Assembly: GCF_000347775.1 (NCBI RefSeq) | Contig: NZ_APAT01000022.1 | Coordinates: forward strand, 186,001-250,000 | Origin: Marinobacter santoriniensis NKSG1 | GTDB lineage: Bacteria; Pseudomonadota; Gammaproteobacteria; Pseudomonadales; Oleiphilaceae | DNA length: 64,000 nucleotides | Reading direction: 5' to 3' | Shown here: piece after piece, positions 8,439 to 17,805 of the stretch | How positions within the stretch are numbered: the first letter of the stretch is position 1 | Layout of the letters: every line of letters starts with the position of its first letter | The notes under the pieces: model-generated | Seen by the model: only the letters and a program-made list of their open reading frames with translations | What the model was told of the DNA's origin: nothing | The model's database searches: none | Program-made: the position numbers and the translations under genes

Positions 8439-9869
8439 TCAGCCGCGGTTCAACCGCCAGTCGTCATAGGTCAACATGGCCTTTTCAATGGCGGCCGCGA
8501 ATTTCTGGCGCTGGCTATCGTCCAGGGGTCGTTGCTTCCGACACTTGTCGAAGGTCCGCTGAATGACCTGTCGGCTGTGCTTGTCGAGGTTTTCCAGCCA
8601 GTGGTGATCGGCTGGGGCCAGGTCCAGGAGGTCGCGACCCGCATGGTTCCGGTTGCTGATTTGCCACCAGTGATCCACAGCCCTTCCTAATACAACATAG
8701 CCGAACTGACTGTCCTGTACAGGCCCGAACGTGCCTGTTTTCAACCCGTTTTTTAATGGGCCGATGTTCAGCGCCGGCAAGGCCAGGCGGTCGCCGTACA
8801 GGTAGCTGCCGGCGGCCCCGATCAGCCCGCCGACCAGTGCCCCGGTGCCGAGGGACGAGCCGAAGGTCAGGGCGTCGATGCTGGCCCCGCTGACCGCCCC
8901 TGCACCAAAGCCGGCCGTGGCCAGGTAGCGTTTGCTGACGGCCCAGTTTTTCCGGCTGCTTTCGGAGAACAGGTCGTGATCGTGGTGCCAGCTCAGCTCC
9001 GCTTCCTGACGGCGGATACGCTGATGCTGGTAAAGGTGTTCGATGTCGGACCGGAGAGTCTGTTCTCTCTGTCGTTGCCGTCGGTACCAGCGTTCCCGGA
9101 GCTGCTCGGCGACGGTGGTGTCACTGGTTTCGGCAACCTGGCCCGGAGTCAGGATGCGTTTTTCCTGGAAGGCCATCATGTCTTCAAGGGCTTCGGCAAT
9201 GCGGTTGGCGGACTGGTGTCGGCGCTGTTCCCGCTGTCTGGCCAGGAATTCGGTGGCGAGATTCAAGGGGGCTTCCCACTCCGGTTCCAGTTGGCCGAAG
9301 GCCCGGAGAAGACTGAGGTGCTGGTCGAAAGGCGCGCGCACGGCATCGAATCTGCGAACCACCTGGAAGAACTGGCCGAGGGCCGTTTGCCAGGTGTCGC
9401 TGTGGTCATCGGGGCCGATACTGTTGATCAGCGCCAGACTGGGCCGGCCGGTCCAGCGCAGGATGGTCATCTCCGCCTCGTGTTCGGCGCTGTAGGGAAC
9501 GGAGCCGTCGACCACATAGATAATGCCGGCGCCCTCCACAAGCGGGGCCAGCAATTCGCATTCATCGACGAAGCGGTCGTCGCCGCGATGCTGAACGACG
9601 AAGGCTCGCACCGTATCCGGGTGGTCGGAGGCGGACAGACTGTGTGCCTCCAGCCACTGGAGAACACGGCGGGGTCGCTGGAATCCGGGCGTGTCGACCA
9701 GGGTGTAGAGTATGGTGCCATCGACAGCGAGCGGGTAGGACTGGCGCCGACGGGTGGTACCCGGTTCCAGGGCGATGGCAATGGCGTCGTTCTGGGACAG
9801 GGTTGCGACCACGCTCGACTTGCCCTTGTTGGGATGACCGACCACGGCAAAAACCGGCGACGGCGTCAT
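8439..9869 (-). CDS. Era-like GTPase with DUF3482 domain
   Basis: A 476-residue protein. The GTPase domain has a P-loop GHPNKGKS at 11-18, a G2 region (GTTRRRQSY) and a G3 motif DTPG. The usual G4 motif NKxD is not evident; [11 protein letters not shown] stands in its place, so base specificity may differ from standard GTPases. The C-terminal half matches DUF3482 and contains a glycine/alanine-rich stretch ([20 protein letters not shown], then a second one ending GAAGSYLYG) that may touch the membrane. Its start overlaps the stop of the DUF2868 gene by 4 bases, implying translational coupling. The pair is conserved in gammaproteobacteria, with no assigned role I know of. Confidence 0.85.
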   Translation of the reverse strand: MTPSPVFAVVGHPNKGKSSVVATLSQNDAIAIALEPGTTRRRQSYPLAVDGTILYTLVDTPGFQRPRRVLQWLEAHSLSASDHPDTVRAFVVQHRGDDRFVDECELLAPLVEGAGIIYVVDGSVPYSAEHEAEMTILRWTGRPSLALINSIGPDDHSDTWQTALGQFFQVVRRFDAVRAPFDQHLSLLRAFGQLEPEWEAPLNLATEFLARQREQRRHQSANRIAEALEDMMAFQEKRILTPGQVAETSDTTVAEQLRERWYRRQRQREQTLRSDIEHLYQHQRIRRQEAELSWHHDHDLFSESSRKNWAVSKRYLATAGFGAGAVSGASIDALTFGSSLGTGALVGGLIGAAGSYLYGDRLALPALNIGPLKNGLKTGTFGPVQDSQFGYVVLGRAVDHWWQISNRNHAGRDLLDLAPADHHWLENLDKHSRQVIQRTFDKCRKQRPLDDSQRQKFAAAIEKAMLTYDDWRLNRG

Positions 9870-11278
9870 GGCAGGGTACTCCCGGTGGGATGGATCTCCG
9901 GTGCTTCCAGCGCCGGAAGGACGACCGAAGCCTGGCCGCCGGGCAAGCGCTCGGCGAAGCGGAGCCAGGTCTGCAGCGGTCCGTCTGCCGGCCGCTGCAA
10001 TGGATTGGGCGCCAGCGGTAACAAGGCAATCCGGGTGTTCCGGGGCCAGTGTTCCCGGGCCTCCAGAAGGAAATCCTGCAACTCGCCGGTCGGCGGCTCC
10101 CAGCTCCGGCTGACCAGCACGACCGCCGGTTCCCGGGTCTGTTCCAGGGCTCTGGCGACTTCGTGGATGACCTCTTCGTCCTCGGCCAGGGTGGCTCGCC
10201 CTCCGGCCTTGAAAATCCGGGTTCCGGGATCCTCCAGGGCGGCAGGCAACGGCGAATCGCCCGTGCCCGCCCAGCAGATCAGCAGGTTGGTGTCCGGAAG
10301 CCGGTCGGGTGCGGACCGGGTGCGGATGTCGGGAAGATCGTCCGCGTCGTTGTGCGCGCTGCCGGTGTCCAGCGCCGGGGTTTCCATCCGGTACAGCAGC
10401 GCCTGCATGCCCGGGTGACCGGCCAGCAGGCGGCGGGCCCGCCGGCGAAGCAGCCCCTGGCTCAGGGCGAGCAGGACAACCCGCGGAAACAGGACCCAGG
10501 TCACCCAGAGCATCACCACGAAGGGCCACCACTGGCCCCATTGTTGGGGGTCGGTCCCGCCGACCTCCGCGGACGCCCGGAAAAACCGGGTGGCCTCCAC
10601 CAGATCCATGGATGGCACCGCCGATGGCCACAGCCAGGCCCAGGGTGTGGCGACCTGCCGGATCAGGCTGTGGTAACTGGGGGCTGCGGTGTCCAGGGTT
10701 GTGCTCCAACCGAAAGCCAGATCCTGCACCACAATCATCGCCAGAAGTGTCAGCAGGCCGGTCGCGGCAAAGCCTGCGCCGCCGATGTGTGCGGCCCGTG
10801 CCATCAGAAAGGGCTGCAGACGGGTCAGTGCGGATGTGGTGGGTGGCCGGCCCAGGCGTCTGAGCAGCCAGGCCCAGGGCTGGCCGCCAAACAGGGGCTG
10901 CAGGGTGGTGGCCAGGGCCAGAAGCAGTTGCAGCGCGACGAACCCTAGGATGACGGTGATGTTGATTCGCTGGCCACCGTCGTAGAAGAGCAGGCCTGTC
11001 ATCGTGAGAATGCCCAACACACTGCCGGCGATGGCAAAGCCCGTGTTGACGGAACGCCACCGCTTCAGGTCCCGGCGGCTGGTATCGCTCCGGCCACCGG
11101 GCCCACTGAGCCGGTCCATGAAGGTTAACCAGCGGGCGACGTCCGGCGTTTTGCCCTGCTGTTCGCAGTCCAGTGCAAAACGACGATCCCGGCGATGGAG
11201 AAAAGCGGCGGACTGGTCTCTGTCCCGCTGGAAGCGATCATCAAAGTCCAGCAGCAGACGGAGGGGGCTGTCGCTCAT
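9866..11278 (-). CDS. DUF2868 domain membrane protein
   Basis: A 470-residue protein of unknown function. Predicted membrane helices lie near residues 80-135, 170-200 and 255-290, separated by loops, and a soluble C-terminal domain of about 150 residues follows (beginning near NLLICWAGTGDSP). The ATG at 11278 is chosen because the N-terminus MSDSPLRLLLDFDD matches where the family begins. It is the first gene of a coupled pair with the DUF3482 GTPase, and a membrane partner controlled by, or recruiting, that GTPase is a fair inference. Confidence 0.75.
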   Translation of the reverse strand: MSDSPLRLLLDFDDRFQRDRDQSAAFLHRRDRRFALDCEQQGKTPDVARWLTFMDRLSGPGGRSDTSRRDLKRWRSVNTGFAIAGSVLGILTMTGLLFYDGGQRINITVILGFVALQLLLALATTLQPLFGGQPWAWLLRRLGRPPTTSALTRLQPFLMARAAHIGGAGFAATGLLTLLAMIVVQDLAFGWSTTLDTAAPSYHSLIRQVATPWAWLWPSAVPSMDLVEATRFFRASAEVGGTDPQQWGQWWPFVVMLWVTWVLFPRVVLLALSQGLLRRRARRLLAGHPGMQALLYRMETPALDTGSAHNDADDLPDIRTRSAPDRLPDTNLLICWAGTGDSPLPAALEDPGTRIFKAGGRATLAEDEEVIHEVARALEQTREPAVVLVSRSWEPPTGELQDFLLEAREHWPRNTRIALLPLAPNPLQRPADGPLQTWLRFAERLPGGQASVVLPALEAPEIHPTGSTLP

Positions 11279-11362
11279 GCAGTGTCCTGGTGGATTCGGT
11301 CGTTGGTCCTTTGATGATAGGATATCGCCAACCCCGATCCCGATACCAGCCAGCGAACCGCC

Positions 11363-11722
11363 ATGCCTCACCATCTGATGAACCTGCGCCATGTCCCGGA
11401 CGACGAAGCCGATGAGATTCGCGCGCTGTTCGAGGCCCATGGCGTCCGGTATTACGAAACGCCTCCCAGTCGATGGGGCATCAGCATGGGGGGCTTCTGG
11501 GTCCACGACGAGGATGAGGCGGAGCGCGCCCGCGCCCTGCTGGATGACTATCAGGATCAGCGCCGAACGCGGCAACGGCAGGACTTCCAGGATCGGCAGG
11601 CCCGCGGCGAGACCGGCTTCTGGTTCCTCTTCAGGCAACGTCCGGTCCGGGTTATCGTGGCGATGCTCGCCGCCGTCGTGATTCTGGGTCTGAGCCTGTT
11701 ACCGTTCCTCCATCTTGGCTGA
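11363..11722 (+). CDS. DUF6164 family small membrane protein
   Basis: A 119-residue protein. The N-terminal 70 residues are soluble and resemble a DUF2007-like signal-transducing fold (MNLRHVPDDEADEIRALFEA, with a GFWVHDEDEAERARAL segment). One C-terminal membrane helix (VRVIVAMLAAVVILGLSLLP) follows. It is divergent from the DUF2868 gene with 84 bases between starts. Function is unknown. Confidence 0.7.
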   Translation: MPHHLMNLRHVPDDEADEIRALFEAHGVRYYETPPSRWGISMGGFWVHDEDEAERARALLDDYQDQRRTRQRQDFQDRQARGETGFWFLFRQRPVRVIVAMLAAVVILGLSLLPFLHLG

Positions 11723-11747
11723 TGCCATCGACCCTCCAGGCATCCAG

Positions 11748-11868
11748 TGTCCGGAAACCCTGACACTGTCCGGATAACAGGACGAATTGCCTCGACGGTA
11801 GCGTTACAGGCGCCTTCTTCCTGCTAATTCCTGCTAACCGGTTTCTCAAATGTCCGGATTTCCGGAGC
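11748..11868 (+). promoter_or_regulatory. Three activator-binding palindromes upstream of the 3HB-oligomer hydrolase
   Basis: Three related 18-base imperfect palindromes occur: 11748-11765 (TGTCCGGAAACCCTGACA), 11767-11784 (TGTCCGGATAACAGGACG) and 11851-11868 (TGTCCGGATTTCCGGAGC). The same motif occurs three times upstream of the TRAP operon. They are spaced and placed like enhancer sites of a sigma-54 activator, and the third lies 80 bases before the -24/-12 element. The likely binder is the PAS-AAA+ regulator encoded at 14229-15674. Confidence 0.7.
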
Positions 11869-11930
11869 GAAATGCCGGTCATTCGAGACCATTTCTTATA
11901 AATCCTTGTTGAATCAATGGCTTGCCCTGT

Positions 11931-11946
11931 TGGCATGGGATACGCA
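11931..11946 (+). promoter_or_regulatory. Sigma-54 -24/-12 promoter of the hydrolase gene
   Basis: TGGCATGGGATACGCA keeps the invariant GG and GC with the required 10 bases between them and matches the consensus TGGCAC-N5-TTGCA except at three positions. It lies 68 bases before the hydrolase start codon. Confidence 0.6.
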
Positions 11947-12013
11947 TAAGCGGGTTTGGTCTTGATCAGGAATCAGGACCGGATTCGCTAACAACAACAA
12001 ACAGGGATCGATC

Positions 12014-14113
12014 ATGAAACGAATCATGCTTTGCACCCTCATCGGTGCAACCGGTATTGCCTTGTCTGCCTGCAAGGAACCGTTCAATGTCCGCCCCGCG
12101 TTTCTCCAGGGCGAGATCCAGATGACCCAGTATGACGGTGTCACCGACGATCTGCTTACGGCGGGTCTGGGCGCCACCGGAATCGCAAGTACCACGCCGC
12201 CTGCGTTCGACGACGCGCTCAACCCGACCCCGGCGGAACTCAGACGGCTGGCGATCTACAATAACTACCGCGCCCTGGTGGACACTGTCCCGGGTGGTGG
12301 CTACGGAACCTTCTTCGGCCCGGGCGTCGGTACGTCGGGAGAGGGGTTGATCGCCGGACGGGAATACCGCGCCTACATGACCGTGCCCGGCAGCAACGTC
12401 CCGGTCACGGTGATGGCCCAGGTACCTGACAGCTTCGACCCGGCCCAACCCTGCATGATTACCGCACCGTCTTCCGGCTCCCGCGGGATCTATGGCGCCA
12501 TCGGCACCGCCGGTGAGTGGGGGCTGAAAAAAGGCTGCACGGTGGTTTATACCGATAAAGGCACCGGCACGGGCTCGCACAATCTCGAAACCGATGCCGC
12601 CCAACGGCTCGATGGTACGCTGACCACCGCTGACGAACCGGTCCAGTTCCGGGCGGATCTCAACGACACGAAGCGGGCGGATTTCAGCGCCCAATGGCCG
12701 AACCGTTTTGCCTGGAAACATGCCCACTCAAAACAGAATCCCGAAGCTGACTGGGGACGGCACGTCCTGCAATCGATCCGTTTCGGCTTCTACGTGCTCA
12801 ATGAGCAGTTCGGTCGCAAGCTCGCAAACGGAAAGGTGCTTGCTACCATCACGCCCGAGAATACCCGGGTGATTGCCTCCAGCGTGTCGAATGGCGGTGG
12901 CGCCTCGGTGCGGGCGGCGGAGCTGGACGACCAGAATCTGATTGACGGAGTGGCAGTCTCCGAGCCGAACGTGAATCCGGAGGTCGACCGCCGGTTCACC
13001 ATCCGGCAGGGCGATGGGCCGGTCATTACCCGGCACAGCCGCAGCCTGCTGGATTACACCACAGCGCTGGCCGTGTACCAGGGGTGCGCCAACCTGGCGC
13101 CGTCGGTACGCGATGCTGCGCCGCTGAACGCGGCCCTGAACCCGCCTGCGATCGGGGCGAATATCTGTCAGTCCCTGGCCCTCAAGGGGCTTGTCACCGG
13201 TGCCACCCTGGATGAACAGGCAACCGATGCGCTACGGATCCTCAACGACGAATTCGCCATTCAGCCAGAGCAAAACCTGTTGGCTCCGGCCCATTTCGGC
13301 CTCTCGGTGGCACAGAGCATCTCGATGACCTACGCCAACGCCTATGCCCGGGCCGGTGTTGAGGACCGGCTGTGTGATCTGAGCCTGGCTGCAACGGACA
13401 GTAACGGCGCGGTCGCCCCGCTGCCCGGAGCCGCAGAGGCCGCCCTGTTCTCGACCAGCAACGGCATCCCGCCCAGTGCCGGGGTCAATCTGGTCTACGA
13501 CGGCGCCGTCGGGCAGCCCACACTGTTGGCTGCCAGCGTGTCTCCGAGTGACGGTCTGGCGGATCACGGTCTGGATGCCCTTCTGTGTCTGAGGGGGCTC
13601 GCGTCCGGCCGGAATCCGGCCTCCGGTGAGGCGCTGACTGGCAGGGATCGGGGCTGGTCCGAGCGGATCGCCCGGGGAATCGATGCCATCCGCGCCGGTG
13701 GCGACCTGCACGGCAAGCCGGCCGTTATCGTGACGGGTCGGTCCGATGCCATCCTGCCGATCAACCACACGTCCCGTCCCTACGTGGGCCTGAATCAGGA
13801 AGTCGAGGGTGCGGGCTCCGGTTTACGCTACTACGAGGTGCTCAACGCGCACCACCTGGATGTCCTGAACGGTTTCCCGGGCTTCGCCGATCGATACGTG
13901 CCGCTCCACCACTATTACTTCCAGGCCCTGGACCTGGTGTGGGCGCACCTGGAAGACGGGCAACCGCTGCCGCCAAGCCAGGTGGTGCGGACCGTGCCGA
14001 GGGGCAGCATGGGCACCCCTCTGTCGGCAGCGAACCTTCCGGATATCAGTGCGGATCCGGATCCGGCCGATCGCATCGTCTTCGCCGACAACCAGTTGCG
14101 GATACCTCAGTGA
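12014..14113 (+). CDS. 3-hydroxybutyrate oligomer hydrolase, lipoprotein
   Basis: A 699-residue esterase that splits 3HB oligomers, products of poly-3-hydroxybutyrate breakdown, to monomers. The family is recognised from length and from conserved segments; the likely nucleophile is Ser292 in SVSNGGGAS. The N-terminus is a lipoprotein signal with lipobox LSAC (Cys20), so the enzyme is probably membrane-anchored outside the cytoplasm, where it would act on external oligomers. A histidine near the C-terminus ([15 protein letters not shown]) is a triad candidate. It is followed by a sigma-54 activator gene and preceded by that regulator's apparent sites. Supply of 3HB to the TRAP transporter downstream is the natural reading. 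Confidence 0.88.
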   Translation: MKRIMLCTLIGATGIALSACKEPFNVRPAFLQGEIQMTQYDGVTDDLLTAGLGATGIASTTPPAFDDALNPTPAELRRLAIYNNYRALVDTVPGGGYGTFFGPGVGTSGEGLIAGREYRAYMTVPGSNVPVTVMAQVPDSFDPAQPCMITAPSSGSRGIYGAIGTAGEWGLKKGCTVVYTDKGTGTGSHNLETDAAQRLDGTLTTADEPVQFRADLNDTKRADFSAQWPNRFAWKHAHSKQNPEADWGRHVLQSIRFGFYVLNEQFGRKLANGKVLATITPENTRVIASSVSNGGGASVRAAELDDQNLIDGVAVSEPNVNPEVDRRFTIRQGDGPVITRHSRSLLDYTTALAVYQGCANLAPSVRDAAPLNAALNPPAIGANICQSLALKGLVTGATLDEQATDALRILNDEFAIQPEQNLLAPAHFGLSVAQSISMTYANAYARAGVEDRLCDLSLAATDSNGAVAPLPGAAEAALFSTSNGIPPSAGVNLVYDGAVGQPTLLAASVSPSDGLADHGLDALLCLRGLASGRNPASGEALTGRDRGWSERIARGIDAIRAGGDLHGKPAVIVTGRSDAILPINHTSRPYVGLNQEVEGAGSGLRYYEVLNAHHLDVLNGFPGFADRYVPLHHYYFQALDLVWAHLEDGQPLPPSQVVRTVPRGSMGTPLSAANLPDISADPDPADRIVFADNQLRIPQ

Positions 14114-14128
14114 ACGGTGCACTGGCAC

Positions 14129-14176
14129 TCCCGGGCATCGCGCCCGGGATGAGCGGTTTGCCCCCATTGCGGGGGC
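14129..14176 (+). terminator. Two consecutive GC-rich hairpins between hydrolase and regulator genes
   Basis: TCCCGGGC (14129-14136) pairs perfectly with 14142-14149 around ATCGC. GCCCCC (14160-14165) pairs with 14171-14176 around ATTGC. There is no T-run after either, so termination may be partial or Rho-assisted; they may instead stabilise the hydrolase mRNA. Confidence 0.45.
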
Positions 14177-14228
14177 CCCATATACTTTCGTCAACGCACC
14201 CGCACGTTCGGGTGCCGGAGTTTTTCTG

Positions 14229-15674
14229 ATGTCGGACCTCCAGGGCGATGGTACAGGCTACATGACGCAGTTTTTTGGCAAGACAAACCGGAGCGGGTTG
14301 ACCCGTGAGCTGATTGAAGCCCTGTTCCCCATGTTCGAGGAAGCCAGCGCCGGTGCCATTGCGGTGGACCGGGAAGCCCGGATTACCTGGATCAATCACA
14401 GTTATTCCCAGCTCCTGGGGCTGAAGGATCCGACCGAAGCCATGGGTCGGCCGGTTCGCCAGGTCATTCCGCACACCCGCATGCCGGAGGTGGTGGAAAC
14501 CGGCAAGCCGCTGTTATTGGACATCATGGAGCACAATGAGCAACAGCTGGTGGTCACGCGCCTGCCTTTCTACGACGACGAGGGCAACATTGTCGGTGCG
14601 GTGGCCTTTGTGCTTTACGATGACCTGCAGCCACTGACACCGTTGGTGAGCAAGTTCCGGCGATTGCACCAGGACCTCGCTGCCGCGCGCAAGGCGCTGG
14701 CCCGGAAAACGCGTGGCACCCGGTACAGTCTGGGTGATTTTGTCGGCGCCAGCCCCGCCGCGCTTGAGGTCAAGCGCCGGGCCCGGCTGGCGGCGGGTCG
14801 GGATATGCCGGTTCTGCTGCTGGGTGAGACGGGCACGGGGAAAGAAGTCCTCGCCCAGGCGATTCATTCGGTGTCCGTTCGTGCCGAAAAGCCCTTTGTT
14901 GGTGTGAATGTGGCCGCCATTCCCGATAACCTGCTGGAAGCCGAGTTTTTTGGTGTGGCACCGGGTGCCTACACCGGTGCTGACCGGCGGACCCGGGAGG
15001 GCAAGTTTCACTTGGCCAACGGCGGTACGCTCTTCCTGGACGAAGTCGGCGACATGCCCTTGCCGCTTCAGGCCAAACTCCTGCGGGCGCTGCAGGAGGG
15101 CGAAATCGAACCGCTCGGATCGAACAAGGTTGTGTCTGTCGATGTCCGGGTGATCGCCGCTACCAGCCGAAACCTGGAAACCATGATCGCCGACGGTGAA
15201 TTCCGCTCCGATCTGTATTACCGGCTGAACGTCCTCGAGATCGCGATTCCCCCGTTGCGTGACCGGATGGCGGACCTTGGTGTGCTGTGCGAGGGTTTGC
15301 TGGAGGAAATCTGCGACGGCCTGGATCTGCGAGGTGAGATCAATGACGCCGGCGTGGCAGCCCTCTCCAGTTACGATTGGCCCGGCAACATCCGGGAGTT
15401 GCGAAATGTCCTGGAGCGCGCCCTGACCATGAGTGAGGATGGCGGTGTCCTGGACGCCGATGCAATTTTCCGGGTTCTGCCCAGGAGTAGCGTCCGGCTG
15501 ATGTCCACCAACACCCCCCGCCCCGTCCGCCCGCTTGCCCAGACCATTGCCGACGCCGAGGCTCAGGCCATCGAAGAGGCCCTGGTCGCTACCCGCGGAA
15601 ATCGTACCCGGGCGGCGAAACTCCTGGGAGTGTCCCGATCCGTTCTCTATGAGAAACTTGCAAAGATGTCCTGA
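14229..15674 (+). CDS. Sigma-54-dependent activator with PAS domain (HbcR-like)
   Basis: A 481-residue enhancer-binding protein. A PAS sensor covers roughly residues 25-135 (GAIAVDREARITWINHSYSQ). The AAA+ domain follows with Walker A GETGTGKE, the sigma-54 contact loop GAYTGA (usual form GAFTGA) and Walker B FLDEVGD. A Fis-type helix-turn-helix ends the protein (RAAKLLGVSRSVLYEKLAK). The ATG at 14229 follows GGAG. Position among 3HB genes matches HbcR of Pseudomonas aeruginosa, which activates 3HB catabolism with RpoN. The matching triple sites before the hydrolase and TRAP genes are its probable targets; the first site of the second set overlaps this gene's stop codon. Confidence 0.87.
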   Translation: MSDLQGDGTGYMTQFFGKTNRSGLTRELIEALFPMFEEASAGAIAVDREARITWINHSYSQLLGLKDPTEAMGRPVRQVIPHTRMPEVVETGKPLLLDIMEHNEQQLVVTRLPFYDDEGNIVGAVAFVLYDDLQPLTPLVSKFRRLHQDLAAARKALARKTRGTRYSLGDFVGASPAALEVKRRARLAAGRDMPVLLLGETGTGKEVLAQAIHSVSVRAEKPFVGVNVAAIPDNLLEAEFFGVAPGAYTGADRRTREGKFHLANGGTLFLDEVGDMPLPLQAKLLRALQEGEIEPLGSNKVVSVDVRVIAATSRNLETMIADGEFRSDLYYRLNVLEIAIPPLRDRMADLGVLCEGLLEEICDGLDLRGEINDAGVAALSSYDWPGNIRELRNVLERALTMSEDGGVLDADAIFRVLPRSSVRLMSTNTPRPVRPLAQTIADAEAQAIEEALVATRGNRTRAAKLLGVSRSVLYEKLAKMS

Positions 15675-15746
15675 TTTCCGGACAGATGTCCTGATATCCG
15701 AACAATTACCTACGACCAGGGTATTAGAGCGTCCGGTTTTCCGGAC
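15667..15746 (+). promoter_or_regulatory. Three activator-binding palindromes upstream of the TRAP/3HB operon
   Basis: Sites lie at 15667-15684 (TGTCCTGATTTCCGGACA), 15687-15704 (TGTCCTGATATCCGAACA) and 15731-15746 (GTCCGGTTTTCCGGAC, a perfect palindrome). The first two are 20 bases apart, as in the set before the hydrolase gene (19 apart). The third starts about 81 bases before the sigma-54 promoter, almost the same distance as in the other set. Assignment to the neighbouring AAA+ activator is inferred. Confidence 0.75.
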
Positions 15747-15811
15747 GTTTGCGCCTTTCCAGAAATGCCTGTAATTTTCTAACCTTCTGTTTTGAAAGCG
15801 TTTTCAATCGA

Positions 15812-15827
15812 TGGCACGATGTCTGCT
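15812..15827 (+). promoter_or_regulatory. Sigma-54 -24/-12 promoter of the TRAP/3HB operon
   Basis: TGGCACGATGTCTGCT matches TGGCAC-N5-TTGCW at every position but one, with correct GG-N10-GC spacing. It lies 168 bases before the dctP start. The 322-base gap at 15675-15995 holds this element, the three activator sites and otherwise no recognisable feature. Confidence 0.8.
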
Positions 15828-15995
15828 GCATGTGAGATGCAGGACGTCAGAACAACGCAGATACAATATTGACGAAACCCTGTTGGACCCAATGACCCCT
15901 GTCAGTGTCGTTCCCTGCGTTGTCTGGCCAAACACAGACCCGAATGCCTCTCTCTGCATCGGGCGTATACAAGAACAATGCCAGGAGAATCATTG

Positions 15996-17051
15996 ATGAA
16001 ACTGCTCAAGGCCGCCACCGTCATTGCCGGTGCGCTCGCGATTACCACCGGTTCCGCGTTTGCAGACAACCTCCGCTGGAAAATGCCAGTTGCCTTTTCC
16101 ACCAATCTCCCGGGCCTGGGTTCCCCCGCTGCCTGGGTTGCCGATAACCTGACCACCGCTTCCGACGGCAGCATCCAGGTCCGCGTCTACGAGCCGGGCA
16201 AGCTGGTTCCGCCGTTCGATATTCTCGATTCCGTATCTGACGGCAAAGTCGCCGCCGGTTACACCTGGATCGGTTACGACCAGGGTAAGGTTCCGGCTGT
16301 TCCCCTATTCGCTGCCGTGCCTTTCGGCATGAAGCCCTGGGCCTACATCGGATGGTATTACTACGGTGGTGGCGAGCAGATGCTCCAGGACGTCTACGCC
16401 AACAAAGGCTACAACGTCCATGCGCAGCTGTGCGGCATCATTGGGCCAGAGACAGCAGGCTGGTACAAGAACAAGATTACATCCCTGGATGACTACAAGG
16501 GGATGAAGATCCGTTTCGCCGGTCTGGGTGGCAAGGTTCTCGAGAAACTGGGTGCGTCCGTTACCATGATGCCGGGCGGCGAGCTTTACCAGGCGCTTGA
16601 GAAAGGCACCATCGACGCCACCGAATTCTCCATGCCCGCGATTGACCAGATTCTCGGCTTTGACCAGATCGTCAAGTACAACCTGTTCCCGGGTTGGCAC
16701 CAGCCGTTCACTGCCCAGTACATGCTGATCAACAACGACGAATGGGCGAAAGCCACGAAAGCCCAGAAGGCGCTGGTTGAAGCATCCTGTACTGCAGCGA
16801 CTACCCGCGGCCTGGCCGAAGGCGAGTACAAGAACGGTAAGGTACTGGCCGGCTTCCAGGCAGAAGGTGTTCACGCGGACCAGATTCCCCGCGAAGTACT
16901 GGAGAAGCTGAAGTCCGTTACCCAGGAGGTTCTGAAGGAAGAAGCGGCCAAGGACGCAGACTTCAAGAAAGTCTACGAGAGCCAGCAGGAGTTCATGAAG
17001 ACCTACAAGATTTGGGATCAGCGGGCTTACCTGCCGGCGGATATGGATTGA
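15996..17051 (+). CDS. TRAP transporter substrate-binding protein (DctP family)
   Basis: A 351-residue periplasmic solute receptor. Residues 1-23 are a Sec signal peptide ending AFA before DNLRW. The family signature appears as GMKIRFAGLGGKVLEKLGAS and GELYQALEKGTIDATEFSMP, including the arginine that binds a carboxylate group. The ATG at 15996 is preferred over one 6 codons earlier because AGGAG precedes it at ideal distance and the signal peptide starts there. The operon continues with both membrane subunits, a 3HB dehydrogenase and acetoacetyl-CoA synthetase, so 3-hydroxybutyrate or a related hydroxy acid is the likely ligand (inference). Confidence 0.88.
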   Translation: MKLLKAATVIAGALAITTGSAFADNLRWKMPVAFSTNLPGLGSPAAWVADNLTTASDGSIQVRVYEPGKLVPPFDILDSVSDGKVAAGYTWIGYDQGKVPAVPLFAAVPFGMKPWAYIGWYYYGGGEQMLQDVYANKGYNVHAQLCGIIGPETAGWYKNKITSLDDYKGMKIRFAGLGGKVLEKLGASVTMMPGGELYQALEKGTIDATEFSMPAIDQILGFDQIVKYNLFPGWHQPFTAQYMLINNDEWAKATKAQKALVEASCTAATTRGLAEGEYKNGKVLAGFQAEGVHADQIPREVLEKLKSVTQEVLKEEAAKDADFKKVYESQQEFMKTYKIWDQRAYLPADMD

Positions 17052-17102
17052 TCGGATAGCCAATTCCCAACGCCGGACGGAGCTTCGGCGTCATGAACCA
17101 CT

Positions 17103-17128
17103 ACGGATGGCCCTTCGGGGCCATCCGT
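17103..17128 (+). terminator. Strong intercistronic hairpin between dctP and dctQ
   Basis: ACGGATGGCCC (17103-17113) and its perfect complement (17118-17128) enclose a TTCG tetraloop. Only three T follow, so readthrough is expected. Such hairpins protect the upstream message and let the binding protein be made in excess over the membrane subunits. Confidence 0.6.
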
Positions 17129-17166
17129 GTTTCACACCAACGGCTTTCTGAGCGAGGTATTCCCCC

Positions 17167-17805
17167 ATGACGGTGTCTGATCAGGGCTCACCGCAAAACC
17201 CCCGGGCGTCGATCGACGATCCGGATGAATTTCTGCATCATCACACGGAGCTCCCCACGACCCGCCTCAGTCAGTGGATCGATGGCCTGCTGACGGCAAT
17301 CGGAAAAGGAGCGTCCTGGGCCTGGGTCATCGTGACCGGGTTTATTATCTACGCGGTCGTTGGCCGCTATGCCTTTGGCCATGGATCGGTCCTGCTCGAA
17401 GAACTGGAATGGCATTTTGCGGGTGCCGGCTGGCTGCTGGGCATGGCTTATACATTGGTGGTCGATGATCATGTCCGGGTCGATGTGCTGCACGAGCGGT
17501 TTTCGCTCAGAACCCAGGGCTGGGTTGAACTGTTCGGCCTGCTGGTCCTGTTGCTGCCTTTCCTGGGGCTGGCCATCTACGAGATGGTGCCCTACGCCAT
17601 CAATGCCTATAACGTTGGCGAAACCAGTCAGGCCCCGGCCGGTCTTTCCAATCGTTGGGTTCTGAAAGCAGTGCTTGCCCTGGCCTTCATGCTCATTGCT
17701 ATGGCGGCAGTCTCCCGGCTTCTGAAAGTGACCGCCCTGCTGTTTGGTCTCCCCCGGCCCATCAGGGTCCAGTCCGACAACGCGAAGAAAGAGGATGTGT
17801 CCTGA
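17167..17805 (+). CDS. TRAP transporter small permease (DctQ family)
   Basis: A 212-residue inner-membrane protein with four predicted helices, near residues 45-70, 85-105, 120-145 and 160-185. The central segment EELEWHFAGAGWLLGMAYTL is typical of DctQ. An unusually long hydrophilic N-terminus of about 40 residues precedes the first helix. Its stop codon overlaps the start of the large permease gene by one base (TGATG). Confidence 0.85.
   Translation: MTVSDQGSPQNPRASIDDPDEFLHHHTELPTTRLSQWIDGLLTAIGKGASWAWVIVTGFIIYAVVGRYAFGHGSVLLEELEWHFAGAGWLLGMAYTLVVDDHVRVDVLHERFSLRTQGWVELFGLLVLLLPFLGLAIYEMVPYAINAYNVGETSQAPAGLSNRWVLKAVLALAFMLIAMAAVSRLLKVTALLFGLPRPIRVQSDNAKKEDVS

Noticed and set aside
8439..11060. 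A single 873-codon reading of the GTPase and DUF2868 region
   Set aside because: The upstream part is out of frame with the DUF2868 protein; the GTPase begins at ATG 9869, overlapping the real upstream gene by 4 bases.
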